Source: Thiogranum sp. (GTDB lineage: Bacteria; Pseudomonadota; Gammaproteobacteria; DSM-19610). Taken from it: a DNA stretch of 64,000 bases. Shown here piece after piece: positions 1 through 9,499 of this stretch. Where the stretch lies: contig JAJDOI010000016.1 of the NCBI GenBank assembly GCA_022340245.1, forward strand, positions 1 through 64,000. Direction: 5' to 3'. The notes below the pieces were generated by a model. That model ran no database searches. It was not told the origin of the DNA and saw only the letters and a list, made by a program, of their open reading frames with translations. Every line of letters starts with the position of its first letter. Positions within the stretch are counted from its first letter, which is position 1. The position numbers were made by a program, and so were the translations under genes.

Positions 1-1193
1 AACACCCGCTTGAGATAGTCGATCTCCCCTTCTTCGAGAATCAGATCGTTCCGGTTGTCCATGACGTAAATCTTCTTGCTGTTATGCAGGTAGTCCTCGA
101 TGGACTCAAGACTCATGCGTTTGATCATTTCGTCGCGGCTGATGGGCTTGTCCAGTCTGGCGTTGTAAAACGGGTAGAAGAACCGGTGAAAGTAGTCGGT
201 GAATCCCAGGCGCATGGCCACTTTAGCGTAGACGCCGGGAGAACTGTTGCGGCCCAGTATCACGTTCTTCGGTTTGATAAAGCCGTAGTTCGTCATAACA
301 TCGGAGGTGAACGCCAGATTCGCCGAGGAAAAGCGGAACGACAATCCAACCAGGGCCGCAAGTTCTTCGTCTTTGGGTTTCAGCTCCTGGAAGACCTTAT
401 AAAGAAACTCTTCGCCCAGCTCCAGCTTGTTCTCGCGCGTATAGACCGCGCTGAAGGCTTTGACCATCTTGTCATAGAAACGGCTGAAGTTATCCGGCCC
501 GCCGGGAACATTTTCCAGCATGCGATCCAGCATGGAAATCGAGTTGTACAGCCTGACGGGCGGGTTTATCAGCAGCGCGTTCTTGAAGTTGAACACCTTG
601 CGCTGTTCGTCCAGCCAGGTGACAAAAGCGGTATTGAAGGCCCCCAGACTGTAGCCGGTTACATAGAAGTCAGTGACCTTGATGTCACCTTTGAACTTGT
701 TCCAGATGATCTCCATGACATTGTAGAGATCCTCGGCGTCGTGTATCGCGTGGCCCGGCACGCTGGTCTTCGAGGCAGCAACAATGAAGTTCGGCAAGGT
801 CGGGGACGACAGTGACACGACGTGATACCCGGCATTATAAAACGCTTTGGCCATGGCGACGTTTTTCTGCCCGTCGTAGGAACCCCCGGTACCGGCGATC
901 AGGAATATCAGCGGCGCAGGTTTGTCCTGAAAAGCATAGGAGTAGCGCAACTCCGACTCGTACCACAGATAATCGGGCACCTTGCGGTCCGGGAAGACAG
1001 TGAGGCGGGCACGCTTGAGCGGTGCCGGCGGGAAAGCCTTCTGGTAAGCCTCGGGGGTACCGACCACCGTAGCCGTGAAACTGTCCTGGATCGGATAACC
1101 GTAGGAGGAATCATCCGGTGACGATCCGGTGGCGGCCCAACCGGTGCTCAGCCAGACCAGCGCGGCCAGGAGAACACTCAACCTCTTTAACAT
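1..1193 (-). CDS. Exported alpha/beta-hydrolase-fold protein (C-terminus cut by window edge)
   Basis: About 397 codons are visible; the C-terminus lies beyond base 1. The N-terminus MLKRLSVLLAALVWLSTGWA looks like a Sec signal peptide. A GYSLG nucleophile elbow sits near residue 180 (around bases 643-657), preceded by a strand-turn FLIAGTGGSYDG, as in alpha/beta hydrolases. The Ser of GYSLG would be the nucleophile; a DNRND stretch near the left edge could hold the acid, and the expected His is outside the window. The ATG at 1193 has GGGGA eight bases upstream; an in-frame ATG at 1202 is possible but has poor spacing. Substrate is unknown; esterase or lipase activity is only an inference from the fold. 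It stands alone, divergent from gnd. Confidence 0.7.
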   Translation of the reverse strand, partial: MLKRLSVLLAALVWLSTGWAATGSSPDDSSYGYPIQDSFTATVVGTPEAYQKAFPPAPLKRARLTVFPDRKVPDYLWYESELRYSYAFQDKPAPLIFLIAGTGGSYDGQKNVAMAKAFYNAGYHVVSLSSPTLPNFIVAASKTSVPGHAIHDAEDLYNVMEIIWNKFKGDIKVTDFYVTGYSLGAFNTAFVTWLDEQRKVFNFKNALLINPPVRLYNSISMLDRMLENVPGGPDNFSRFYDKMVKAFSAVYTRENKLELGEEFLYKVFQELKPKDEELAALVGLSFRFSSANLAFTSDVMTNYGFIKPKNVILGRNSSPGVYAKVAMRLGFTDYFHRFFYPFYNARLDKPISRDEMIKRMSLESIEDYLHNSKKIYVMDNRNDLILEEGEIDYLKRV

Positions 1194-1202
1194 TGCACGC
1201 AT

Positions 1203-1724
1203 CCCCGCAATTTTGTGTTGTTCATCTTTACGCACGCTCTAGCAGAGCCATGCATGCACTTTGCACCGGAGCTTATACACGAGCACATCAGCTGGGTCTT
1301 GTCATTTCGCGCCAGCACATGCCGGCTGCCGGCGGAAACGCCCCGCTAGTCTAGTGTCGCCCCTGCGCTGCTGCAAGCTTTCCCTGCCCGCCGGACCAGG
1401 CGTCGCTGTCGTGTTTGCCAATGCCCCGCGCCGCTACGGTGCAAAAGCGCAGCATACGCCGAAACACAGGTATACAAACGGACACCCGTCATTTTGGTGT
1501 CGCCACGCGGGGTGTTAGGATGTTTCGACTTGCTGTACCGGTATGCGGTGGTTTGGGCCGCGCTTGCCCGGTACCCACCGGCACACGACCGGCGCTGTTG
1601 ACCGCCGTTGCCTTCGGTTATGCTTAACACATCTTCGCGGGATTCCGCGCCAGACCCTCCAACGCGGCGGGCCGCGTGCTCATCGGGCGCAGCGAAATAC
1701 GCGCCAAAAAAAGGAGAACATCTG
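1203..1724. other. Intergenic region, divergent, 522 bp
   Basis: This lies between the divergently transcribed hydrolase and gnd. Open frames exist in several phases but none has a convincing ribosome site or protein-like composition. The only sites noted are a weak promoter candidate near 1598-1624 and the strong Shine-Dalgarno of gnd just before 1725. Confidence 0.5.
1598..1624 (+). promoter_or_regulatory. Weak sigma70-like promoter candidate for gnd
   Basis: TTGACC (1598-1603) and TATGCT (1619-1624) are separated by 15 bp, which is short. It lies about 100 bp upstream of the gnd start. This is a by-eye match only. Confidence 0.25.
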
Positions 1725-2741
1725 ATGCAACTGGGCATGCTGGGTCTGGGTCGCATGGGCGGCAACATCGTCCGCCGGCTGATGAAAAACGGCCATGACT
1801 GTGTGGTTTTCGATACCCGGCCTGAAGCGGTGTCCGCGCTGGCAGGCGAAGGCGCCACGGGCGCCACCGACCTGGCCGACTTCGTCGCCAGGCTGGAAAC
1901 GCCGCGCGCGGTGTGGATCATGGTGCCCGCGGGTGCGGTCGATTCGCTGGTCGATGATCTGGCCGCGCACCTGCAGAGCGGCGACACCATTATCGACGGT
2001 GGCAATTCCTACTATAAGGACGACCTGGCACGCGCATCCAGGCTCTCGAGCCGGGGCATCCACTACGTGGATGTCGGCACCAGCGGCGGCGTGTGGGGCC
2101 TGGAGCGCGGCTACTGCCTGATGATCGGCGGCGAAGACGCTGTCGTCACCCGTCTCGACCCGGTGTTCAAAACCATCGCCCCCGGTATGGGCGATGTCGA
2201 GCGCACCCCGGGCCGCAAGGGGCAACCCTCGACCTCCGAGCTGGGTTACCTGTACTGCGGGCCGAACGGCGCCGGTCACTTCGTCAAGATGGTACACAAC
2301 GGCATCGAGTACGGCATCATGGCGGCTTATGCGGAAGGCATGAACATTCTGAAGCACGCCAATGTCGGCAAGGACGAGCGGGCACAGGATGCCGAGACAA
2401 CACCGCTGCGTAACCCCGAGCACTACTGCTACGACATCGATATCGCCGAAGTCGCCGAGGTCTGGCGCCGTGGCAGCGTGATTGCCTCCTGGTTGCTGGA
2501 CCTGAGCGCCATTGCTCTCAGGGACAGTCCGGACCTTTCAGACTTCGCCGGTGAGATAGCCGACTCCGGCGAAGGACGCTGGACCAGTATGGCTGCAATC
2601 GAAACCGGCACCCCAGCCCAGGTACTGAGCGCGGCCCTGTTCAAGCGCTTCATGTCGCGCGGTGAAGCGGACTTCGCCAACCGCCTGGTGTCGGCGATGC
2701 GCTTCCAGTTCGGCGGCCACCAGGAAAAACACGAGGGCTGA
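1725..2741 (+). CDS. gnd: 6-phosphogluconate dehydrogenase, decarboxylating (short GndA/YqeC-type)
   Basis: Oxidises 6-phosphogluconate to ribulose 5-phosphate and CO2 in the cytosol. The product is 338 aa, matching the short class (about 300-340 aa, often NAD-preferring) rather than the 470-aa E. coli Gnd. A Rossmann motif GLGRMGGN is at residues 7-14, the family motif DVGTSGGVWGLERG follows near residue 115, and the catalytic segment GHFVKMVHNGIEYG (Lys and Asn) near residue 187. The start is the ATG at 1725, preceded by AAGGAG seven to twelve bases upstream; the frame is open further upstream but that part has no family similarity. It heads a same-strand cluster with glgX, pta and ackA, linking pentose phosphate, glycogen and acetate metabolism. 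Confidence 0.93.
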   Translation: MQLGMLGLGRMGGNIVRRLMKNGHDCVVFDTRPEAVSALAGEGATGATDLADFVARLETPRAVWIMVPAGAVDSLVDDLAAHLQSGDTIIDGGNSYYKDDLARASRLSSRGIHYVDVGTSGGVWGLERGYCLMIGGEDAVVTRLDPVFKTIAPGMGDVERTPGRKGQPSTSELGYLYCGPNGAGHFVKMVHNGIEYGIMAAYAEGMNILKHANVGKDERAQDAETTPLRNPEHYCYDIDIAEVAEVWRRGSVIASWLLDLSAIALRDSPDLSDFAGEIADSGEGRWTSMAAIETGTPAQVLSAALFKRFMSRGEADFANRLVSAMRFQFGGHQEKHEG

Positions 2742-2801
2742 CTGCATGCACGGCGGAATTCGGCAAACCGGCAGGGCGCTGCCCTGCGCACGCTACCGAC
2801 T

Positions 2802-4880
2802 ATGAAAACCTACACCACCCGGGCGGGCAAACGTTATCCCGCGGGCGCCAGAGCCGGCGACGACGGCTTCAACTTTTCCGTCTTCAGCCACCACGCCACC
2901 CAGGTGGAACTGCTGCTGTTCGACCACGCAGACAGTCCCGAACCCTTCCAGGTGATACATCTCGATCCGGCGGTCAACAAGAGTTTTTTTGCCTGGCATG
3001 TCTATGTCGAGACATTGCCGGCGGGCACCTGGTACGCCTGGCGCATCGACGGGCCGGACGATACCGAGCACTCGGGCCTGCGCTTCGACCCCGGCAAGGC
3101 GCTGCTCGATCCACATGCGCTGGCCGTCAGCCAGGCAGTGTGGGAGAGAAAGGCGGCCTGCGAACCGGGCGACAACAGCGGCCACTGCATGCGCAGTATG
3201 GTATTGACGGATGATTATGACTGGGAAGACGACGAGCCGCTGGCGCGGCCCCAGCAAAACGCCATTATCTATGAACTGCATGTTGGCGGCTTCACCAGCC
3301 ATCCCTCCTCCGGCGTCGCCCACCCGGGCACTTTCGACGGCCTGATCGAAAAGATCCCTTACCTGAAGGCGCTGGGCATTACCCACGTCGAGCTGCTGCC
3401 GATCATGGCGTTCGACGAACAGGATGTACCACCGGATACCGCCGCGCTCGGCCTGGAAAACTACTGGGGCTACAGCACCCACAGCTTTTTCTCGCCACAC
3501 CCGGGGTATTGCGTCACCCCCGAACAGGGCACCCACCAGCGCGAGTTCCGCGACCTTGTCAAGGCGCTGCACCGTGCGGGCATCGGAATTATCCTCGACG
3601 TGGTATTCAATCACACCGCCGAGGGCGGAGAAGGCGGGCCCATTATCAACTTCAAGGGTCTCGAAAACGGCGTTTTCTACCACCTCGACGCCGCGGACAA
3701 ACGCATATACCGCGACTACACCGGTTGCGGCAACACAGTCAATTGCAACCACCCCATCGTCGCCAGCTTCATCCTCAACTGCCTGGAATACTGGGTGCGC
3801 GAAATGCACGTGGACGGGTTTCGCTTCGATCTGGCCAGTGCCATGGCGCGTGGCGAAGACGGCCACCCGTTGCGCGACGCACCGCTCATCTGGGGTATAG
3901 AGCTGTCCGAGCAACTGGCCGCCACCAAACTGATCGCTGAAGCCTGGGATGCCGTCGGTCTCTACCAGCTGGGCAACTTCCCCGGGTTCCGCTGGGCGGA
4001 GTGGAACGGTCGCTACCGCGACCTTATCCGCGGCTTTGTCCGGGGTGACAGGGGCCTTATCAGTGAAGTCGCCACCCGCATCAGCGGCAGCCCGGATTTC
4101 TACCAGCCGCAGCATCGCCTGCCCATCAACAGCATCAACTTCGTCACCTGTCACGACGGTTTCACGCTGCACGACCTGTTCAGTTACGAAACCAAGCACA
4201 ATCACGCCAACGGCGAGGATAACCGCGACGGGCATAACGAGAACATCAGCTCCAATTGCGGCGTGGAGGGCGATACCACGGATCCGCAGATCCTGGCCTT
4301 GCGCCGTCAGCTGGCCAAAAACACCACCGCCATCCTGCTGCTGAGCCAGGGTGTGCCGATGCTGCTCGCCGGCGACGAGGTCCTGCGCAGCCAGCGCGGC
4401 AACAACAACTGTTACTGCCAGAACAACGAACTGTCCTGGCTGGACTGGAACCTGTGCGACACCCATGCCGACATGTTACGTTTTGTCCGGGAGATGATCG
4501 CATTGCGTCACCGGCATCCCTCGCTCATGCGCCGCCGCTTTCTCAGCGGCAACCCTGTCGGCGAACGCGGCGCACCGGACATCAGCTGGTACGGCTCCAA
4601 GTCGGAACCACCGAACTGGCACGACGCGCGGGCACAGGTGCTCGGCTTCACGCTCGCGGGAGTCGGCGAACAGGAAGCCGATCTTCACGTGCTGCTGAAT
4701 ATGGCGTCATCTCCCCTGGAGACGCTCCTGCCGCCCACCGTCGGGCGCCGCTGGCGACTCGCCGTGGACACCAGCCGCGAATCTCCCAACGATATCATTC
4801 CCGCAGCCGCGCAGCAGCCGGTCGATCAATCGGTGATCAGCGTGGCCGCACGCAGCGTGGTGGTCTTCGAGGGCGCCTGA
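2802..4880 (+). CDS. glgX: Glycogen debranching protein GlgX (GH13 isoamylase type)
   Basis: Hydrolyses alpha-1,6 branches of glycogen limit dextrins in the cytosol. At 692 aa it is normal for GlgX. A CBM48-like N-terminal domain (about residues 10-110) precedes the GH13 barrel. Visible GH13 motifs: DVVFNH (266-271), GFRFDLA with nucleophile Asp343, LIAEAWD with acid/base Glu380, and FVTCHDGF with Asp451. It starts 60 bp after gnd without an obvious Shine-Dalgarno, and pta begins 8 bp after its stop, so cotranscription with pta is likely. No other glycogen gene is present in the window. Confidence 0.93.
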   Translation: MKTYTTRAGKRYPAGARAGDDGFNFSVFSHHATQVELLLFDHADSPEPFQVIHLDPAVNKSFFAWHVYVETLPAGTWYAWRIDGPDDTEHSGLRFDPGKALLDPHALAVSQAVWERKAACEPGDNSGHCMRSMVLTDDYDWEDDEPLARPQQNAIIYELHVGGFTSHPSSGVAHPGTFDGLIEKIPYLKALGITHVELLPIMAFDEQDVPPDTAALGLENYWGYSTHSFFSPHPGYCVTPEQGTHQREFRDLVKALHRAGIGIILDVVFNHTAEGGEGGPIINFKGLENGVFYHLDAADKRIYRDYTGCGNTVNCNHPIVASFILNCLEYWVREMHVDGFRFDLASAMARGEDGHPLRDAPLIWGIELSEQLAATKLIAEAWDAVGLYQLGNFPGFRWAEWNGRYRDLIRGFVRGDRGLISEVATRISGSPDFYQPQHRLPINSINFVTCHDGFTLHDLFSYETKHNHANGEDNRDGHNENISSNCGVEGDTTDPQILALRRQLAKNTTAILLLSQGVPMLLAGDEVLRSQRGNNNCYCQNNELSWLDWNLCDTHADMLRFVREMIALRHRHPSLMRRRFLSGNPVGERGAPDISWYGSKSEPPNWHDARAQVLGFTLAGVGEQEADLHVLLNMASSPLETLLPPTVGRRWRLAVDTSRESPNDIIPAAAQQPVDQSVISVAARSVVVFEGA

Positions 4881-4888
4881 AACGGTCT

Positions 4889-6985
4889 ATGACTCAGAAC
4901 ATCTACATAACCGGCGCCGAACAGGGCAGCGGCAAGTCGGTCGTCGTTCTGGCCATGATGGAAACCCTGTCAGGACACGGGAGCCGGCCGGGTTTCTTCA
5001 GACCGATTGTCCACCCGGATGCGCGCGACCCGTTGATTCATCTGGTCGCCGCGCGTTACCGGCTCGACTGTGACTATGAGGACATGTATGGCTGCACCAG
5101 CGACATCGCCCGCGAACTGATTGCCGGAGATCGTTACGACGAGCTGCTGAAACGGATCCTCGGTAGATACCGCGAGCTACAGGTGCGCTGTGACCGTGTG
5201 CTGTGCGCCGGGACCAGCTACCGCAACGCCCACACGACGCTGGAGTTCGACTTCAACGCCGATATCGCCAATAACCTCGGCTGCTTCATTCTGCCGGTGG
5301 TGCCTGGCGGCGGGCGCAGCCAGGCCGACATCCAGGACGCGACCGGTGCATTCCTCACCTCGCTCAGGGAACGCGGCTGCGACATCCTCGCTGCCATCGT
5401 CAACGGCGTTGCAACAGACTGCTTCGACGCAGTCAAAGCCCATTTCGACGCGCGCCTGGCCGTTGAAGTACCGGTGTACGTGGTACCGGACAACCCTACC
5501 CTGTCGAAGCCGACCCTCGGCAACATCGCCGCTGATCTGCACGCGGAACTGCTGTATGGCGATGTCACCCACCTGAACCGGACGGTGCAGCATTACAAGA
5601 TCGCGGCCATGCACATTCCGGATTTTCTCGATTACCTCGAAGACGACTGCTTGATTATCACGCCCGGCGATCGCGCGGATATTATCCTGGCCAGCGTCAT
5701 GGCCCACCGCTCGACCGCCTACCCGCGCATCGCCGGTCTGCTGCTGACCGGTAACCAGAAACCGGCCCCGCAACTGCTCAGACTGCTCGACGGGCTCGGC
5801 GAGCCGCCCTTCGGGGTGCTGGGTGTCGCCGGCGATACGTTCACTACCGCCATGGCTGTCAGCCGGGTCAGCGCCGCGTTGACGCCGGAAAACGAACACA
5901 TGATCGCCGCGGCACTTGGCACAGTGGAAGCCAACGTAGACCTCGATGCCCTCGAGCAGTCGCTGGCGACACGGCACAGCACGCGCGTTACTCCGCTGAT
6001 GTTCGAATATGAGCTGGTGCAGCGCGCACGGCGTGTCAAACAGCACATCGTACTGCCCGAAGGCAACGATGAGCGCATTCTGCGCGCGGCGGAAATACTC
6101 AGCCTGCGCGGCGTGGCAAAACTGACCCTGCTCGGCAACGTCGACGAAATCCGCCAGAAGATAGACAGTATGGGGCTGCACCCGGTCGACGTCGATATTG
6201 TCGACCCCCAGCAATCAGCCTGGCGCCAGGCTTTCGCCGACACCTATTTCGAACTGCGCAAACACAAGGGTATCTCACCGGCAATGGCCTTCGACACGCT
6301 GGCGGACGTCAGCTACTTCGGCACACTCATGGTTTACGCCGGCAAGGCCGACGGCATGGTCTCGGGCGCCACGCACACCACCCAGCACACCATCCGCCCG
6401 GCCTTCGAAGTCATCAAGACACGTCCCGGCACGGCCATCGTCTCCAGTGTCTTCCTGATGTGCCTCGCCGACCGGGTACTGGTATACGGTGACTGCGCCG
6501 TCAACCCGGAGCCGGACGCACAACAACTCGCCGACATCGCGGTCGCCTCGGCGGACACCGCGCAGATGTTCGGCGTCGAACCGCGCATCGCCATGCTCTC
6601 TTACTCCACCGGCACCTCCGGCAAGGGTCAGGCAGTGGACAAGGTCAGGGCGGCTACCGAACTGGTGCGCTCGCTGCGCCCGGCCCTGAAAATCAGTGGC
6701 CCCATACAGTACGACGCCGCGGTTGACGTCAGTGTCGCCCGAACCAAGCGGCTGGATGGTGACGTGGCCGGCAGTGCCACGGTGTTCGTGTTCCCCGATC
6801 TCAACACCGGTAACAATACCTACAAGGCGGTGCAGCGATCGGCGGGCGCGGTCGCCATCGGGCCGGTGCTGCAGGGCCTGAACAAACCGGTCAACGATCT
6901 CAGCCGCGGCTGCACGGTCACCGATATCGTCAACACCGTGGCCATTACCGCCATTCAGGCCCAAACTGGAACCGGGGCGGCGTGA
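4889..6985 (+). CDS. pta: Phosphate acetyltransferase, long three-domain form
   Basis: Interconverts acetyl-CoA and acetyl phosphate. The 698-aa product is the long class: an N-terminal BioD-like P-loop domain (TGAEQGSGKS, residues 9-18), a central DRTGG domain (about 215-330), and a C-terminal PTA/PTB catalytic domain starting near residue 370 with RVKQHIVLPEGNDERIL and later GKADGMVSGATHTT. The ATG at 4889 lies 8 bp after glgX; the frame is open upstream but overlaps glgX. The stop overlaps the GTG of ackA by 4 bp, indicating translational coupling. In known long Ptas the N-terminal domains are regulatory. Confidence 0.95.
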   Translation: MTQNIYITGAEQGSGKSVVVLAMMETLSGHGSRPGFFRPIVHPDARDPLIHLVAARYRLDCDYEDMYGCTSDIARELIAGDRYDELLKRILGRYRELQVRCDRVLCAGTSYRNAHTTLEFDFNADIANNLGCFILPVVPGGGRSQADIQDATGAFLTSLRERGCDILAAIVNGVATDCFDAVKAHFDARLAVEVPVYVVPDNPTLSKPTLGNIAADLHAELLYGDVTHLNRTVQHYKIAAMHIPDFLDYLEDDCLIITPGDRADIILASVMAHRSTAYPRIAGLLLTGNQKPAPQLLRLLDGLGEPPFGVLGVAGDTFTTAMAVSRVSAALTPENEHMIAAALGTVEANVDLDALEQSLATRHSTRVTPLMFEYELVQRARRVKQHIVLPEGNDERILRAAEILSLRGVAKLTLLGNVDEIRQKIDSMGLHPVDVDIVDPQQSAWRQAFADTYFELRKHKGISPAMAFDTLADVSYFGTLMVYAGKADGMVSGATHTTQHTIRPAFEVIKTRPGTAIVSSVFLMCLADRVLVYGDCAVNPEPDAQQLADIAVASADTAQMFGVEPRIAMLSYSTGTSGKGQAVDKVRAATELVRSLRPALKISGPIQYDAAVDVSVARTKRLDGDVAGSATVFVFPDLNTGNNTYKAVQRSAGAVAIGPVLQGLNKPVNDLSRGCTVTDIVNTVAITAIQAQTGTGAA

Positions 6986-8178
6986 AAGTACTGGTCATCA
7001 ACTGCGGCAGTTCGTCCATTAAATACGGGCTGTTCGCCATGCCGGCGGGCGAGGCGCTGGCGAGCGGCCTGGTGGAACGCATCGGCGAACCCCAGGCCTG
7101 CCACCGGTACAGCAATGCCGGCGACAGCGCCCAGCAGAGTGAAACGCTGTCAGTTGCCGATCACCGCGAAGCCCTGGCGCGTATCATCGCCGCATTGACC
7201 ACTTCGGGCGCCGTCACCGACCTGTCCGAACTCGCGGCCATTGGCCATCGCGTGGTCCACGGTGGAGAGCTGTTTCGCCAACCGACGCGGATTGATGCCG
7301 AGGTCATCGCGCAGATCCGCGAGCTGGTTCCGCTGGCGCCCCTGCACAACCCCGCGGGCCTTGCCGGCATCGAGGTCAGCCTGCAGGCCGCGCCCGGCGT
7401 GCCGCAGGTCGCCGTGTTCGATACAGCCTTCCACCACAGCATGCCCGATTTCGCCTGTCACTACGCCCTGCCCCGGCGCTTCTATTCACAATACCGGGTA
7501 CGGCGCTATGGATTTCACGGGATTTCCTATAGCTACGTCGCGAGCCAGGCGGCCCGTTTCCTGCGGCGTCCCCTGGAAGAGCTCAACCTGATCGCGTTGC
7601 ACCTCGGCAACGGCGCCAGCGCCGCGGCAATCGCCAACGGCCGCAGCATGGACACATCCATGGGCATGACCCCGCTCGAGGGCCTGGTAATGGGTACCCG
7701 CAGCGGCGACATCGACCCGGCCATCCCCTTCTACCTGGGACGCGAAGCCGGGCTCGCCCCGGACGAAGTCGAAACCACCCTCAACCGGGAAAGCGGGCTG
7801 AAAGGCCTGTGCGGCAGCGGCGACATGCGCGAGGTCCACCGGCTGGCGGAAACGGGCGACGCGGACGCTCGACTGGCGCTGGACATGGTGTGTCACCGGT
7901 TGAGGAAGTACATCGGCGCCTACAGCGCAGTGCTCGGCCATGTTGACGCGCTGGTATTTACAGGCGGCATCGGTGAAAACGACAGCTGGCTGCGCGCACG
8001 CAGCTGTAGCGGTTTGGCGACGCTCGGGATCCGGATCGACCCACAGAAAAATAACCGACCCGGTACCGGCGACCGTGCTGTCCATCACGCCGACAGCCGG
8101 GTTTCCGTACTCGTCGTGCCCACCGATGAGGAACTCGAAATAGCCCGCCAGGTCAGCGGCTGCCTGCAGGCAGGCTGA
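6982..8178 (+). CDS. ackA: Acetate kinase
   Basis: Transfers phosphate between acetyl phosphate and ADP; with pta it forms the reversible acetate-acetyl-CoA path. The 398-aa length is typical. ASKHA-fold signatures are visible: VINCGSSSIKY at residues 5-15 with Asn7, HRVVHGG near residue 88, FDTAFHHSMP near residue 148, and LHLGNGASAAAI followed by GMTPLEGLVMGTRSGDIDP. The start is GTG at 6982, overlapping the pta stop as GTGA. A pair of palindromic repeats lies about 35 bp after its stop and may end the transcript. Confidence 0.96.
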   Translation: MKVLVINCGSSSIKYGLFAMPAGEALASGLVERIGEPQACHRYSNAGDSAQQSETLSVADHREALARIIAALTTSGAVTDLSELAAIGHRVVHGGELFRQPTRIDAEVIAQIRELVPLAPLHNPAGLAGIEVSLQAAPGVPQVAVFDTAFHHSMPDFACHYALPRRFYSQYRVRRYGFHGISYSYVASQAARFLRRPLEELNLIALHLGNGASAAAIANGRSMDTSMGMTPLEGLVMGTRSGDIDPAIPFYLGREAGLAPDEVETTLNRESGLKGLCGSGDMREVHRLAETGDADARLALDMVCHRLRKYIGAYSAVLGHVDALVFTGGIGENDSWLRARSCSGLATLGIRIDPQKNNRPGTGDRAVHHADSRVSVLVVPTDEELEIARQVSGCLQAG

Positions 8179-8212
8179 GCGCTGTGAGCGAGAATGCCGG
8201 GCTTCGCTGCCA

Positions 8213-8316
8213 TAGGTTGGGCTGAGGCACCAAGCCCAACGTGGCTGGCCTGCTCCTGTTGGGCTTCGCAAGCTCAGCCCAACCTACGTTCAGCTCAACC
8301 CGGGTTCAGCCCAACG
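8213..8316. repeat. REP-like palindromic repeat pair, locus 1
   Basis: Unit 1 is at 8213-8241 and an inverted unit 2 at 8258-8288, with a third partial copy to 8316. The core of each unit is GTTGGGCT...AGCCCAAC, able to form a hairpin, with the outer edge TAGG/CCTA. Unit 1 is degenerate in its loop. It lies between ackA and the DUF481 gene. The same unit pair occurs at three other places in the window. Confidence 0.85.
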
Positions 8317-8355
8317 CACCTTCTGCCCGAGCTTCCCTGCTGGACAGTCTGTCAA

Positions 8356-8383
8356 TTGCATCGCCGCCATGTGCGCGTAAAAT
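8356..8383 (+). promoter_or_regulatory. Candidate promoter for the DUF481 gene
   Basis: TTGCAT (8356-8361) and TAAAAT (8378-8383) are spaced by 16 bp, about 50 bp upstream of the start codon. The -10 is good, the -35 poor. Confidence 0.35.
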
Positions 8384-8432
8384 GCGCTTCCCGACCCGAC
8401 AAAGTTTTCTCCTAAAGAAAGAGGTTTCCCAA

Positions 8433-9482
8433 ATGCGCAGCACCGCCCGCCGCACCCTTGAGTACCCTGTATTTCATTTCTGGCTGACACTGGCGCTGCT
8501 GTTGTTGGCGACCCCTGCCGGGGCGGACGAAATCATCATGCGCGATGGTTCCCGCCTGTTGGGTTCAGTTGTCAAGGGCGAGGGTGAGACCCTTGCCTTC
8601 AAGACCAGCTTCGCGGGGGTTATCAATATCAAGTGGGACCAGATCGCAGAAATCAACAGCGAAAAACCCATGGAATTCCTGTTGTCGGACGACACCATCG
8701 TGTCCGGGACCCATGTGACCAACAATGTCGATCAGCTGGTGGTGGAAGGCGCGTTCGGTCAGCCTTCACAGACCATCGGACAGGCCGAGGTCGCGGTCAT
8801 CAACCCTGAATCCTGGCGCAAGGGCGACGGCTACAAGGTCTCGGGCCGCGTCAACTTCGCGTTTTCGCGACAGCGTGGCAACACCGACAACGAGGAAACC
8901 GATGTCGATGGCGATCTCACCTGGCGACGCAAGAACGATCGTTTCACCGCCTTCGGTGAGCTGGAGCGTGACCGCAACGACAACAAGACGACCACCGACA
9001 AGTGGAGGCTGGAAGGCGCCTATAATTACTTCGTCACCAAGCAGTGGTACTGGGGCGGCTTTGGGCGTCTCGAGCACGACAAGTTCGCCGACCTGGACCT
9101 GCGCACCTCGGTCGGCCCGCTGGTTGGTTATCAGTGGTTCGAGAGCAAGAAAATGAACCTGAGCACCTCGACCGGTATCAGCTACGTCAGGGAAAACTTC
9201 ATCAGCCAGTCTGACGATGACTATGCCGCTCTGCCCTGGTCCATAAAGTTCGACCGTTTCCTGTTCGGTGACTTCATGCAGTTTTATCATAGGCAAACCG
9301 GCTTCTGGAACCTGGAAAATACCAATGACGTGGTCTGGGATACCTGGACGGGCCTGCGATTCCCGCTGGTTCTGGGCCTGGTGGCCAGCACCGAAATACA
9401 GGTCGACTACGACAGCGGTGCGGCCAAGGGTGCGAAGTCTACCGATACCACCTACAGCCTCAAACTCGGTTACCAGTGGTGA
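8433..9482 (+). CDS. DUF481 outer-membrane-barrel-like protein (YdiY-like)
   Basis: The 349-aa protein has an N-terminal signal peptide ending near residue 30 (LALLLLATPAGADE). A short domain of about 100 residues that includes IIMRDGSRLLGSVV precedes a C-terminal half rich in alternating aromatic and polar residues, as in DUF481 beta-barrels such as E. coli YdiY. It ends in YSLKLGYQW, a typical outer-membrane barrel terminal strand with a C-terminal aromatic residue. The ATG at 8433 has AGAGG about 8 bases upstream. The channel gene follows 17 bp later, so the two are probably cotranscribed. Family function is unknown. Confidence 0.82.
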   Translation: MRSTARRTLEYPVFHFWLTLALLLLATPAGADEIIMRDGSRLLGSVVKGEGETLAFKTSFAGVINIKWDQIAEINSEKPMEFLLSDDTIVSGTHVTNNVDQLVVEGAFGQPSQTIGQAEVAVINPESWRKGDGYKVSGRVNFAFSRQRGNTDNEETDVDGDLTWRRKNDRFTAFGELERDRNDNKTTTDKWRLEGAYNYFVTKQWYWGGFGRLEHDKFADLDLRTSVGPLVGYQWFESKKMNLSTSTGISYVRENFISQSDDDYAALPWSIKFDRFLFGDFMQFYHRQTGFWNLENTNDVVWDTWTGLRFPLVLGLVASTEIQVDYDSGAAKGAKSTDTTYSLKLGYQW

Positions 9483-9499
9483 TGCCTTGTTGAAAAATC

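Noticed and set aside
2793-4466. Minus-strand open frame of 557 codons
   Set aside because: Antisense shadow of glgX, whose GH13 motifs are all in the plus-strand frame.
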